Positions 1 through 6,268 of a stretch of 64,000 bases of DNA are shown here, piece after piece. The translations under genes were made by a program, and so were the position numbers. Origin of the DNA: JACROF01 sp964533055 (lineage in GTDB: Bacteria > Patescibacteriota > Microgenomatia > Levybacterales > UBA12049); contig CAZHKZ010000003.1 in assembly GCA_964533055.1 (NCBI GenBank), positions 1-64,000 on the forward strand, given 5' to 3'. The stretch's first letter is position 1. Each line of letters opens with the position of its first letter. Under the pieces are notes generated by a model that ran no database searches, was not told the origin of the DNA, and saw only the letters and a list, made by a program, of their open reading frames with translations.

Positions 1-2
1 TG

Positions 3-74
3 CTCCCCCGCAGGGACTCGAACCCCGAACATCTTCGTTAACAGCGAAGCGCTCTACCATTGAGCTACAGAGGA
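3..74 (-). tRNA. tRNA-Asn (anticodon GTT)
   Basis: Read on the minus strand this folds into a complete cloverleaf. The acceptor stem pairs TCCTCTG (from 74) with CGGGGGA (4-10). A D arm with the GGTAGA loop follows, then an anticodon stem CTTCG/CGAAG enclosing loop CTGTTAA (anticodon GTT, Asn), and a T arm with loop GTTCGAG. The discriminator base is G at position 3 and only CA follows at the window edge, so CCA is not fully encoded, as in the other tRNA of this window. Confidence 0.95.
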
Positions 75-84
75 ATGTTTGCCT

Positions 85-113
85 ATTTTAGCATGTCGGT
101 ACGTCTAGCTCAA
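85..113 (-). promoter_or_regulatory. sigma70-like promoter of tRNA-Asn
   Basis: On the minus strand, TTGAGC (108-113), a 17-base spacer and TAAAAT (85-90) preceded by TGC, an extended -10. The predicted start lies a few bases before the tRNA 5' end at 74. Confidence 0.65.
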
Positions 114-121
114 GGCTCAAA

Positions 122-137
122 TCACTCGGCTGAGTGA
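122..137. repeat. perfect inverted repeat between tRNA-Asn and the DUF378 gene
   Basis: TCACTC-GGCT-GAGTGA, six paired bases each side, sits just upstream of a TTGACA box at 142. There is no T-run on either side, so an operator is as likely as an RNA hairpin. Confidence 0.4.
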
Positions 138-141
138 CTAC

Positions 142-172
142 TTGACAGAAGGTGAAGTAAGACCCGTACAAT
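142..172 (+). promoter_or_regulatory. probable promoter of the DUF378 gene
   Basis: TTGACA at 142-147 and TACAAT at 167-172. The 19-base spacer is longer than the 17 seen in most promoters here, so the pairing is less certain. It leaves a leader of about 30 bases holding a strong Shine-Dalgarno site. Confidence 0.5.
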
Positions 173-207
173 AGAATTAAATATAGGTAGAGAGGAGGTG
201 ATTTTTT

Positions 208-417
208 ATGAAAATGCTTCATATGGTAGCCTTTCTTCTCCTAGTAGTAGGAGGACTAAATTGGGGACTCGTTGGTCTCCTCAAATTCAATCTCGTGAGT
301 GCAGTCCTTGGCGGAATGCCAGCACTTGAAATGCTTGTTTACATCCTCGTTGGTGTATCAGCAGCATGGCTCCTTGTTACACACAAAGGAGAATGCAAGG
401 TTTGTTCTGGTAAGTAA
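208..417 (+). CDS. DUF378 small membrane protein
   Basis: A 69-residue protein with two hydrophobic segments (about residues 4-25 and 40-58) and a short C-terminal tail containing CKVC. The GGxNWGLVGL stretch near residue 16 and the overall length fit the DUF378 (YuzA-like) family, whose function is unknown. The start is fixed by AGGAGGTGAT at 193-202, a near-complete match to the 16S anti-Shine-Dalgarno, six bases before the ATG. Such a site is exceptional here: only the HU gene has a comparable one. This suggests strong, leadered translation. Family assignment is by residue pattern. Confidence 0.8.
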   Translation: MKMLHMVAFLLLVVGGLNWGLVGLLKFNLVSAVLGGMPALEMLVYILVGVSAAWLLVTHKGECKVCSGK

Positions 418-456
418 TTGTACTTATCCCCTAAGACTATATGTCTTAAAGAGAGT

Positions 457-494
457 GCGGATGCTAGCCAGGATATTCTCCCCGCTAGCTCCGC
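457..494 (+). terminator. long hairpin, possible terminator after the DUF378 gene
   Basis: GCGGA and GCTAGC pair with GCTAGC and TCCGC across a 15-base loop, giving an 11-bp stem with one bulged T. A smaller hairpin AAGAC-TATAT-GTCTT lies just upstream. The following bases (CTCTTGTGTTT) are only moderately T-rich, so an intrinsic terminator is plausible but not certain. Confidence 0.45.
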
Positions 495-511
495 CTCTTG
501 TGTTTAGCGCA

Positions 512-540
512 TTGACACAATCCCTTCTCAAGATTAATAT
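512..540 (+). promoter_or_regulatory. promoter of the acidic hypothetical gene
   Basis: TTGACA (512-517), a 17-base spacer and TAATAT (535-540). The expected transcription start is about six bases before the ATG at 553, leaving almost no leader. Confidence 0.65.
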
Positions 541-552
541 AGCGGTACTATT

Positions 553-1263
553 ATGTCTGCTGAAGAAGGTGCTCCCCATATCCTCCCAACTGATGCTTCT
601 AAAAGAGAAGTCTTCCAACTAGATTTCCAGGGAGATCCCCATCCTCCTATCACACCTTACCTAGAAGAGGACGATGAGCTTCCTTATTCTGCACAAGCAG
701 GTCAGGATGAAGATGGGGAAGACGAATATGATGACGATACTGAGGAGATTGCTTTTGATGACATAGCAGACCGTACCTGGTCAGAGGGTGTGAATATAGG
801 TGGTAACTTAGAGGGGCAACGCTATGTTGGTCATGAGCTTTCATATTTCCCCGTCGAGGATTTGTTTAAGCCTGATGCGACTTTGAGAGATGGCATAAAC
901 AACGTTTATGTTGAAGCAAGAGAGGGCGAAGCAATTATGCGGATAGATCAAGATGGCTCGTGGACGAGTGTTGACGCCCCTTTTGATAAGATGCGTGACT
1001 ATACAGTCAGGCTAACAAAAGGCAGAGTGTCAGGGGAGGATATCTCAGAGAGGCTTGTAGACGTCTGCGATGTAGAAGTTGGTGATCCAGTTATCTTGTT
1101 TGGATCAGGATTAGGCAGCATTAGTTTGATTGATACGATAACTGTCATTCCAGAAGATCCAAGACCTATCGATCCAAGAAATATTGATTTTACAGATAAA
1201 GTAGATGTTGCAGAACGCTTTGAGAGATATGTTTCACTCGCTGCGATCGACCCTCAAATTTAG
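553..1263 (+). CDS. hypothetical acidic protein
   Basis: I do not recognise this 236-residue protein. The first third (about residues 30-75) is strongly acidic, with runs such as EDGEDEYDDDTEE, and probably disordered. The rest alternates beta-like segments with a conserved-looking EARxGEAIMRIDQDG stretch and reads as a small folded domain. There is no signal peptide or membrane segment, so it should be cytoplasmic. It has its own promoter and no Shine-Dalgarno site, and ends ten bases before the convergent lysozyme-like gene. A real gene is supported by the promoter and ordinary composition. Confidence 0.6.
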   Translation: MSAEEGAPHILPTDASKREVFQLDFQGDPHPPITPYLEEDDELPYSAQAGQDEDGEDEYDDDTEEIAFDDIADRTWSEGVNIGGNLEGQRYVGHELSYFPVEDLFKPDATLRDGINNVYVEAREGEAIMRIDQDGSWTSVDAPFDKMRDYTVRLTKGRVSGEDISERLVDVCDVEVGDPVILFGSGLGSISLIDTITVIPEDPRPIDPRNIDFTDKVDVAERFERYVSLAAIDPQI

Positions 1264-1272
1264 TTAGTTATA

Positions 1273-1794
1273 TTAGTGGCAGGAAGGCCAGGCATTAATG
1301 CCTCCTCGGGAGATCTTGAATGCAGCTGTTTTAATCGACTCCTCAGCGCTACGGCGTAAGTCAGGATTTGGATCTAAATTCATCGCATTTCGTGTCCCTA
1401 TCCATGATGAGGTTGCGAACTGGAACATCCCGACATAATCACCATTTTCTGCATTACTATTAAAACCTGCCTCACATCGTGCAATCTTTTTAAGCTGCTC
1501 CTGATCCACACTATATTCCTGAGAAAATCGAGTAAAGAGTCCATCGATATCTGTTGGTGCTAGGACAGGAAGAGGGGTTGGTGTTGGGGTGGGGATCTCA
1601 GTTGGGGTTGGTGTGGGTGTCATCGTTGGAGTGGGCGTATTGGTGGGGGTTGGTGTTGGGGTGTTGGTAGGCGTAGGGGAAGGTTTGCTAATTGGGAGTG
1701 GGCTCACGATTTTTGGAGGGACGGCAAGAGAGTACGCATACGTGCCTACTGTAAAGAGGGAAGTGACAGCCAAGACTGCTAGATCTCCGAACAT
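1273..1794 (-). CDS. secreted lysozyme-like (Rpf/transglycosylase-type) protein
   Basis: 173 residues: an N-terminal hydrophobic anchor or signal (about 4-25), a linker of Pro-Thr repeats (about 32-78), and a C-terminal domain of about 90 residues. The motif ARCEAGFNSNAENGDYVGMF and the later FQFATSSW resemble the resuscitation-promoting-factor/lysozyme-like fold, in which the Glu of the CE pair is catalytic. The terminal Cys could pair with the Cys of that motif, as in Rpf domains. It likely cleaves peptidoglycan outside the membrane, with the linker spanning the wall. An extended -10 (TGG TAGAAT, 1801-1809 minus) lies six bases before the ATG, so the mRNA may be leaderless. Confidence 0.75.
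   Translation of the reverse strand: MFGDLAVLAVTSLFTVGTYAYSLAVPPKIVSPLPISKPSPTPTNTPTPTPTNTPTPTMTPTPTPTEIPTPTPTPLPVLAPTDIDGLFTRFSQEYSVDQEQLKKIARCEAGFNSNAENGDYVGMFQFATSSWIGTRNAMNLDPNPDLRRSAEESIKTAAFKISRGGINAWPSCH
1563..1700 (-). repeat. Pro-Thr coding minisatellite
   Basis: Degenerate hexanucleotide repeats encode PTPTPTNTPTPTPTNT-like sequence in the lysozyme-like gene. The plus strand reads as GGTGTT/GGTGGG units. Such tracts can change length by slippage in whole codon pairs without a frameshift. Confidence 0.7.
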
Positions 1795-1863
1795 TTACTC
1801 ATTCTACCAGAAATAATTAAGTAATGTCTCTTTAAGAAATGTGTAATAAGAGGCTATTTTGAC

Positions 1864-1892
1864 TTGACTGGGCGATTTACCTGATCTATAGT
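1864..1892 (+). promoter_or_regulatory. promoter of the superoxide dismutase gene
   Basis: TTGACT (1864-1869), exactly 17 bases, then TATAGT (1887-1892). The ATG follows after six bases, so the transcript is predicted to begin at or beside the start codon. Confidence 0.8.
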
Positions 1893-1898
1893 GGGACT

Positions 1899-2510
1899 AT
1901 GTTTACACTCCCAGAGTTGCCATATGAGTATGACGCTCTTGCTCCATACATTAGTACAGATATCCAAAGACTCCATCACTCTGCGCATCATGCGACATAT
2001 GTGAAGAATCTCAATGCAGCGCTGGAGAAATACACTGAGTGGCAAGAGAAGTCTATCGAAGAAATTATCACATCCCTTGACTCCTTACCTGAAGACATTA
2101 AAAAGGTTGTGCGCAATAACGGAGGAGGTCACTACAATCACAGCATGTTTTGGGAGATGATGGCGCCAAAGAGCGACCAATCCCCACAAGGCACTTTAAA
2201 GGATAAAATCGCACATAGTTTTGGAAGCACAGAAGACTTTAAGAAGCAGTTCTCCGAAGGCGCAACGAAAGTTTTTGGCAGTGGTTGGCAGTGGTTAGTC
2301 TTTAAAGACGGAGAAGTTTCACTCACTTCAACTCCCAATCAAGACTCTCCTCTTTCAGTTGGTCAGACCCCACTTTTAGGACTTGATGTCTGGGAGCATG
2401 CATATTATCTGCAGTACTATAACAAGAGGCCGGATTATATTGAGGCTTGGTGGAATATTGTTAATTGGGATGAAGTAGCTCGAAGACTTGATCTTGCCAT
2501 GAAGGCTTAA
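1899..2510 (+). CDS. sodA: superoxide dismutase, Mn-type of the Fe/Mn family
   Basis: 203 residues, full length for the family. It dismutates superoxide to peroxide and oxygen in the cytoplasm. Metal ligands are readable: His26 in LHHSAHH, His81 in NHSMFW, and Asp163 and His167 in DVWEHAYYLQY. GGGHYNHSMFW together with Gln148 in NQDSP is the arrangement typical of Mn enzymes rather than Fe enzymes, though metal choice cannot be proven from sequence. It has a consensus promoter and no Shine-Dalgarno site. Its 3' end overlaps the convergent HxlR gene by four bases. With the adjacent FMN reductase it suggests a cell exposed to oxygen. Confidence 0.95.
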   Translation: MFTLPELPYEYDALAPYISTDIQRLHHSAHHATYVKNLNAALEKYTEWQEKSIEEIITSLDSLPEDIKKVVRNNGGGHYNHSMFWEMMAPKSDQSPQGTLKDKIAHSFGSTEDFKKQFSEGATKVFGSGWQWLVFKDGEVSLTSTPNQDSPLSVGQTPLLGLDVWEHAYYLQYYNKRPDYIEAWWNIVNWDEVARRLDLAMKA

Positions 2511-2833
2511 AGGGTATTTTGCAGAGTTGCATTATCTGCTCCCCATGCGTCTAGTTGGTTAATAATTTTCCTCAGCGATACACCTTTTTCAGTCAGTGAA
2601 TACTCTACCTTTAGAGGGATCTGAGCATAGATCTTTTTATTGACGATGCCATCTTCCTCAAGCTGCTTAAGGCGTTCGGTAAGTGTCTTGGGACTAATCC
2701 CATCGAGTGCTCTTTGAAGCTCCCCAAACCTTTTTGTTCCAGTACAAAGGTTGTAGAGGATCATCATCGTCCATTTGCTACCTATCACCTTCATGGTGTG
2801 GGTCATTCCGCAATTGTGTTCACGTTCATTCAT
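2507..2833 (-). CDS. HxlR-family transcriptional regulator
   Basis: 108 residues with the HxlR winged-helix pattern: N-terminal Cys9, the GSKWTMMILYNL segment, GISPKTLTERLKQLEEDGIV as recognition helix and start of the wing, and VEYSLTEKGVSL after it. HxlR proteins bind as dimers, and several sense electrophiles or redox state through the N-terminal Cys. It is divergent from the FMN reductase gene, with a perfect inverted repeat between them, so it probably controls that gene. Its own -10 (AATAAT, 2839-2844 minus) is five bases before the ATG. Confidence 0.9.
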   Translation of the reverse strand: MNEREHNCGMTHTMKVIGSKWTMMILYNLCTGTKRFGELQRALDGISPKTLTERLKQLEEDGIVNKKIYAQIPLKVEYSLTEKGVSLRKIINQLDAWGADNATLQNTL

Positions 2834-2850
2834 ACTTCATTATTTGTAAC

Positions 2851-2869
2851 TACTTTACATATTAAAGTA
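2851..2869. promoter_or_regulatory. candidate HxlR operator
   Basis: TACTTTA-CATAT-TAAAGTA, a perfect 7-bp inverted repeat with 5-base spacer. It covers the -35 box (TTTACA, 2854-2859) of the FMN reductase promoter. HxlR regulators bind such dyads, so bound protein would be expected to block transcription. Confidence 0.65.
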
Positions 2870-2882
2870 TAGGTGATATTGT
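2854..2882 (+). promoter_or_regulatory. promoter of the FMN reductase gene
   Basis: TTTACA (2854-2859), 17 bases, TATTGT (2877-2882), then six bases to the ATG at 2889. It predicts a leaderless mRNA and overlaps the candidate operator. Confidence 0.65.
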
Positions 2883-2888
2883 GTCAAT

Positions 2889-3488
2889 ATGAAGAAATTA
2901 AAACTTAAAGTTATTTTAGGTAGTACCCGTGAAGGTCGATACGGTGAAAATGTCGCCAAGTGGACGATGAAAGAACTCGCAAGCTCCGAAGTCTTTGAGG
3001 CTGAGCTCCTTGATTTGCGTGACTACAACATACCTTATTATGACAACGTTACACCAGCGTCAATGTTGAAAGCCCCTTATGATTCCCCAATCACGCAGAG
3101 ATGGTCGGAGAAAATTTCAGAGGCAGACGCATATATCATCGTAACTCCTGAGTACAATCATGGTTATCCTGCAGTACTTAAAAGCGCATTGGATGTTATT
3201 TATCATGAGTGGAGTAAAAAACCAGTTGCATTTATAAGCTACGGAGCAAGTGCTAGTGGTGCGAGAGCAATTGAACAGCTAAGACAAGTTGTTGCAGAGT
3301 TACAGATGGTGTCAATTCGCGAAGCTATTTCTTTGGCAATATTTTCAGGTGAGCAAATCTTTAATGAAGACGGCGAAATGGTCGCTCCTACAAATTCGAA
3401 GAAATTGACGAAGCTCGTTGGTGATCTTTATTGGTGGGCAAGTGCACTTGCAGTTGCGAGATCCTCCACAGATATCTCAAAGAATTAA
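2889..3488 (+). CDS. NADPH-dependent FMN reductase (flavodoxin-like fold)
   Basis: 199 residues matching the NADPH-dependent FMN reductase family. The N-terminal GSTREGRYG is the phosphate-binding loop for FMN, followed by VTPEYNHGYPAVLKSALD, a family hallmark, and ISYGASASGARAIEQLR. These soluble enzymes reduce flavins, quinones or azo compounds with NAD(P)H. The substrate cannot be told. The divergent HxlR regulator and neighbouring superoxide dismutase point to quinone or electrophile stress. No Shine-Dalgarno site. Confidence 0.88.
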   Translation: MKKLKLKVILGSTREGRYGENVAKWTMKELASSEVFEAELLDLRDYNIPYYDNVTPASMLKAPYDSPITQRWSEKISEADAYIIVTPEYNHGYPAVLKSALDVIYHEWSKKPVAFISYGASASGARAIEQLRQVVAELQMVSIREAISLAIFSGEQIFNEDGEMVAPTNSKKLTKLVGDLYWWASALAVARSSTDISKN

Positions 3489-3491
3489 GCG

Positions 3492-3500
3492 TGATATACT
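3492..3500 (+). promoter_or_regulatory. extended -10 promoter of the Nudix gene
   Basis: TGATATACT (TGn plus TATACT) ends six bases before the ATG at 3507 and begins just after the FMN reductase stop codon. No good -35 is seen, which an extended -10 can compensate for. Confidence 0.6.
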
Positions 3501-3506
3501 TTCTTC

Positions 3507-3905
3507 ATGGAACTACAGGTAGGTGTTAAGGCATTTATAAAGAACTCAGACAATAAGTACCTCTTTCTTAAAAGGGTACATCCATATCACGGAGATACTG
3601 AATCAAAATGGGATATCCCAGGTGGCAGGATAGTCGCAGGAGAAGCTCTTCTTGATGCTCTGAAAAGGGAGGTAAAAGAGGAGACTTCAATGGTGATCGT
3701 TGGTGCTCCTAAAGTTCTTGCAGCTCAAGACATCTTAAGAGATAAGCATGTTGTAAGAATTACGTATCAAGTCGATGCAGAAGGAGATATTATTCTTGAT
3801 CCATTAGAGCATAAGTCTTTCCAATGGGTTAGTCTTGAGGAAGCGCTTTTACTTTATCACGACACATTCCTTACTCCAATTATTAAGATGCTCTTAGCCA
3901 AATAA
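3507..3905 (+). CDS. Nudix hydrolase
   Basis: 132 residues with the Nudix box GRIVAGEALLDALKREVKEE (about 36-55), which supplies the Mg-binding glutamates. The box position usually filled by Gly after the second EE is Ser, a mild departure. Family members hydrolyse nucleoside diphosphates linked to another group, often oxidised or toxic nucleotides. Specificity is not predictable here. The gene has its own start signal and overlaps the convergent downstream gene by 12 bases. Confidence 0.9.
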   Translation: MELQVGVKAFIKNSDNKYLFLKRVHPYHGDTESKWDIPGGRIVAGEALLDALKREVKEETSMVIVGAPKVLAAQDILRDKHVVRITYQVDAEGDIILDPLEHKSFQWVSLEEALLLYHDTFLTPIIKMLLAK

Positions 3906-4250
3906 TTGTTTCTTCAGAGATATGAATATCTTTCCCCAGAATCCAGCTTTTTGAAACTTCTTATAATCTTCTTTTTTGTAATAATCTATTGTTCCTGGAA
4001 GTGGTGGATCTATCCAGCAAGAAAGGATGAGCCACTCCCCTTTATCATTTCTCTTAGAGATGATGGTTACAAGTGATTCTCCAAATCTTTTCTGAGACTC
4101 GGTCGTACCGGATTCTTTTCCAGCAAATGACTTATCCGGACTATTGAATGCTTGCCATGCAAGATTTTGAGAGAGGCCTCTTTGATTGAGTCGCTCCATT
4201 GCATGATTTGTCCAAATTGCATTTCCGTAAAGTCTTTCTGGTTGATTCAT
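3894..4250 (-). CDS. hypothetical protein, possibly DUF4258-like
   Basis: 118 residues. The N-terminal WTNHAMERLNQRGLS resembles the start of DUF4258-type small proteins (His and Arg near the start, then RGLS), but the match is by eye. The C-terminal 30 residues are Lys- and Phe-rich and basic. The start codon overlaps the truB stop (ATGA), so it is translated in tandem with truB and shares its promoter. Function unknown. Confidence 0.6.
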   Translation of the reverse strand: MNQPERLYGNAIWTNHAMERLNQRGLSQNLAWQAFNSPDKSFAGKESGTTESQKRFGESLVTIISKRNDKGEWLILSCWIDPPLPGTIDYYKKEDYKKFQKAGFWGKIFISLKKQLFG

Positions 4251-5017
4251 CTGGTGAGAGTTAGTGCGTCTTCAATTGTTCGATCTCCAACTCTTGTTCT
4301 AATAATACTATATGCTAGAGCAGATGTGGAGAGGGTCTTGCCAATTTCGTGTACTAGAGAGCGGATGTATGTGCCACTGGTGACGTCTGCTTGTAGTGTG
4401 GCAAGCGTGAAAGAACTATCTGGATTTTCCTTTAAGACATTCTCCCATTCTTTGCGAATTTCATCCTGTCTAAAGTCTCCCTGGACACGATCAATATCAT
4501 GAATAATTTTCTTTATGATTTCAGTACTTGGCAGAACTTGTCTTGAAATAATTGTTAGATTAATAATTTCAATTTCCTTTGTCGGGATTAATTTCCCCTT
4601 GAGAAGATTATTTCGCGCTAGATAATACATAGGCTTTCCATCAATTGTTTGGGACGAGTATGGTGGAAATTCTTGAATTCTTTTCCCGGTGAAGTTGGGA
4701 AGGATATCTTTGAGATTTTGCTCAATAGTATCGGGAACCATTTTAACCCCAGTGATCTTACCAAGGACATCATAAGTGTCTGTCTCAATTCCAAACAGAA
4801 TAGTGAATTCATACGTTTTATCCAGGTTCTCAAATTCATGTCTTTTTTTATTTTCATCGCCAAGGAGGAGTATCAAAAGTCCTTGCGCCATTGGGTCAAG
4901 TCTACCTGCATAGCTTATTTTTTCGTTCTTAAGTTCAGGACGCATTTCCTTCAAATGATTAATCGCCTGAAGTGGTGTCATGCAACGTGGTTTGTATAGA
5001 GAAAGTATTGTATTCAT
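4247..5017 (-). CDS. truB: tRNA pseudouridine-55 synthase
   Basis: 256 residues. It isomerises U55 of the tRNA T loop to pseudouridine. Visible are LYKPRCMTPLQAINHLK, the catalytic-Asp motif YAGRLDPMAQGLL, the FENLDKTYEF segment and the late GTYIRSLVHEIG motif. I chose the ATG at 5017 (MNTILSLYKP) over an upstream in-frame ATG because the extra 47 residues have no family counterpart and an extended -10 (TGCTACAAT, 5025-5033 minus) lies seven bases before 5017. It has no PUA domain. The DUF4258-like gene is translationally coupled downstream. Confidence 0.93.
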   Translation of the reverse strand: MNTILSLYKPRCMTPLQAINHLKEMRPELKNEKISYAGRLDPMAQGLLILLLGDENKKRHEFENLDKTYEFTILFGIETDTYDVLGKITGVKMVPDTIEQNLKDILPNFTGKRIQEFPPYSSQTIDGKPMYYLARNNLLKGKLIPTKEIEIINLTIISRQVLPSTEIIKKIIHDIDRVQGDFRQDEIRKEWENVLKENPDSSFTLATLQADVTSGTYIRSLVHEIGKTLSTSALAYSIIRTRVGDRTIEDALTLTR

Positions 5018-5087
5018 GCCCTGAATTGTAGCATGGTTATATTTATGCTTGCCAATATTGCCTCTATAGTTTAGAGTTAGAAAAACA

Positions 5088-5702
5088 ATGGATACAAAAT
5101 ATTGCAAAGTCGACAATACCCTTCTTGTAAAAAAGCCAACCAAGAATTCTCCAGACAAGGCTACGAAGTCATTCTATTACACCGCCTACTACTTTTGTCG
5201 GACGTGCAAGAGGATTTATCATGACGATGCCTTTAAAGTAGTGAATTCTACGCAAAACCTTTTTCCCGAGGCCAGTCCTAGTAATGTTGTTGGCCCTGTA
5301 GTTCAGATCTGGACTGATGGTGCATGTACCAATAACGGTACTCCGCAAGCCAGGGCATCATGGGGGTTTGTATCAGGAAAATATGAAATGGCGGGTCTAG
5401 TAGAGGGCGGAAAGCAGACCAATAATAGAGGAGAAGGCCTTGCGATTTACAACGCCTTATTATGGGCAGTAAGTAAGGGTCATCGGAGCGTCCAGATACA
5501 TACTGATAGTCAAATTACAATTCATGGAGTATCAAAGCATCCCGATAAAGTTAAGGAGAATAGAGACATTTTTCAGATGATTTATAATGTTGTCAAAGAA
5601 AATAATCTCTCAGTAGAGTATATAAAAGTTCGTGGACATGCTGATAATGTAGGCAATAATCGAGCTGATGAAGTTGCAACAGCAATTCTTGTAAAACAAT
5701 AG
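5088..5702 (+). CDS. rnhA: ribonuclease HI with N-terminal Cys-containing extension
   Basis: 204 residues. The C-terminal 135 form an RNase HI domain that cuts RNA in RNA-DNA hybrids. The acidic catalytic set is present: Asp77 (WTDGAC), Glu116 (NRGEGLAI), Asp140 (HTDSQ) and Asp194 (NRADEVA). The first 70 residues are extra: Cys6 plus FCRTCKRIYHDD look like a reduced zinc-ribbon with three cysteines, perhaps a nucleic-acid-binding appendage. The gene is divergent from truB. A TATAGT at about 5065 may be its -10. Confidence 0.9.
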   Translation: MDTKYCKVDNTLLVKKPTKNSPDKATKSFYYTAYYFCRTCKRIYHDDAFKVVNSTQNLFPEASPSNVVGPVVQIWTDGACTNNGTPQARASWGFVSGKYEMAGLVEGGKQTNNRGEGLAIYNALLWAVSKGHRSVQIHTDSQITIHGVSKHPDKVKENRDIFQMIYNVVKENNLSVEYIKVRGHADNVGNNRADEVATAILVKQ

Positions 5703-5741
5703 CCACTTCTTCAAGAAGATATTCTAAGGTATACTCAGACA

Positions 5742-6260
5742 ATGCTATTGGGAATTCTTCTATTTTTTATCACGATTCTCCTTCTCCTCGTTCTTCTCTC
5801 AATGATCTGGCCACCTGATAGCCCTTGGTCTCCTTGGTGGAGGACTGATCGAAAAACTGCGAGAGGAATAGTCTCTCTTGCAAAAATCTCTTCTAAAGAT
5901 ATAGTTTATGATCTTGGATGTGGAGACGGATCTCTTCTTTTGGAAAGTGCACGAAAGGGCGCTCGTGGATTTGGAATCGAGATTGATATTGCGAGAGTTC
6001 TTTTTGCAAAGTTACGTTTAATGGTGGCAGGAATGGGTGGAAAAGTCGTAATAAAAAGAGGAAATCTTTTTGATGAGGATGTTAGCGAGGCTTCGATTGT
6101 CGCCATGTACCTCGTACCTAAGACACTTGCTCGATTAGAAAAAAAATTAAAGAAAGAATTAAAGCCTAAATCACGAGTCGTAACGTATATGTATCCGTTG
6201 CCGTATTTTAAAAAAATTGCTGAGAATTCAGATGGAAATATATTCCTCTATGAAGTTTAG
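5742..6260 (+). CDS. membrane-anchored class I SAM methyltransferase, FAM173-like
   Basis: 172 residues. One N-terminal transmembrane helix (about 2-22) and a Trp/Pro-rich PPDSPWSPWW stretch precede a Rossmann methyltransferase domain with motif I VYDLGCGDGSLL and GFGIEIDIARVLFAK. The short single domain, the membrane anchor and VAMYLVPKTLARLEKKL resemble the FAM173/ATPSCKMT lysine methyltransferases; that link is inferred from pattern. TATACT (5730-5735) is six bases before the ATG, so the mRNA is probably leaderless. It converges with the next gene across eight bases. Confidence 0.8.
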   Translation: MLLGILLFFITILLLLVLLSMIWPPDSPWSPWWRTDRKTARGIVSLAKISSKDIVYDLGCGDGSLLLESARKGARGFGIEIDIARVLFAKLRLMVAGMGGKVVIKRGNLFDEDVSEASIVAMYLVPKTLARLEKKLKKELKPKSRVVTYMYPLPYFKKIAENSDGNIFLYEV

Positions 6261-6268
6261 AGCTTAAA

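Noticed and set aside
122..137. Inverted repeat as terminator of tRNA-Asn
   Set aside because: The tRNA reads away from it, and no T-run follows on either strand; it is kept only as an inverted repeat.
1563..1700. Repeat tract as CRISPR array
   Set aside because: The units are short, degenerate, have no spacers and encode a Pro-Thr linker in frame.
1589..1816. Plus-strand ORF of Val/Gly repeats opposite the lysozyme-like gene
   Set aside because: It is the antisense reading of the Pro-Thr repeat; the minus-strand frame has a promoter, signal segment and enzyme domain.
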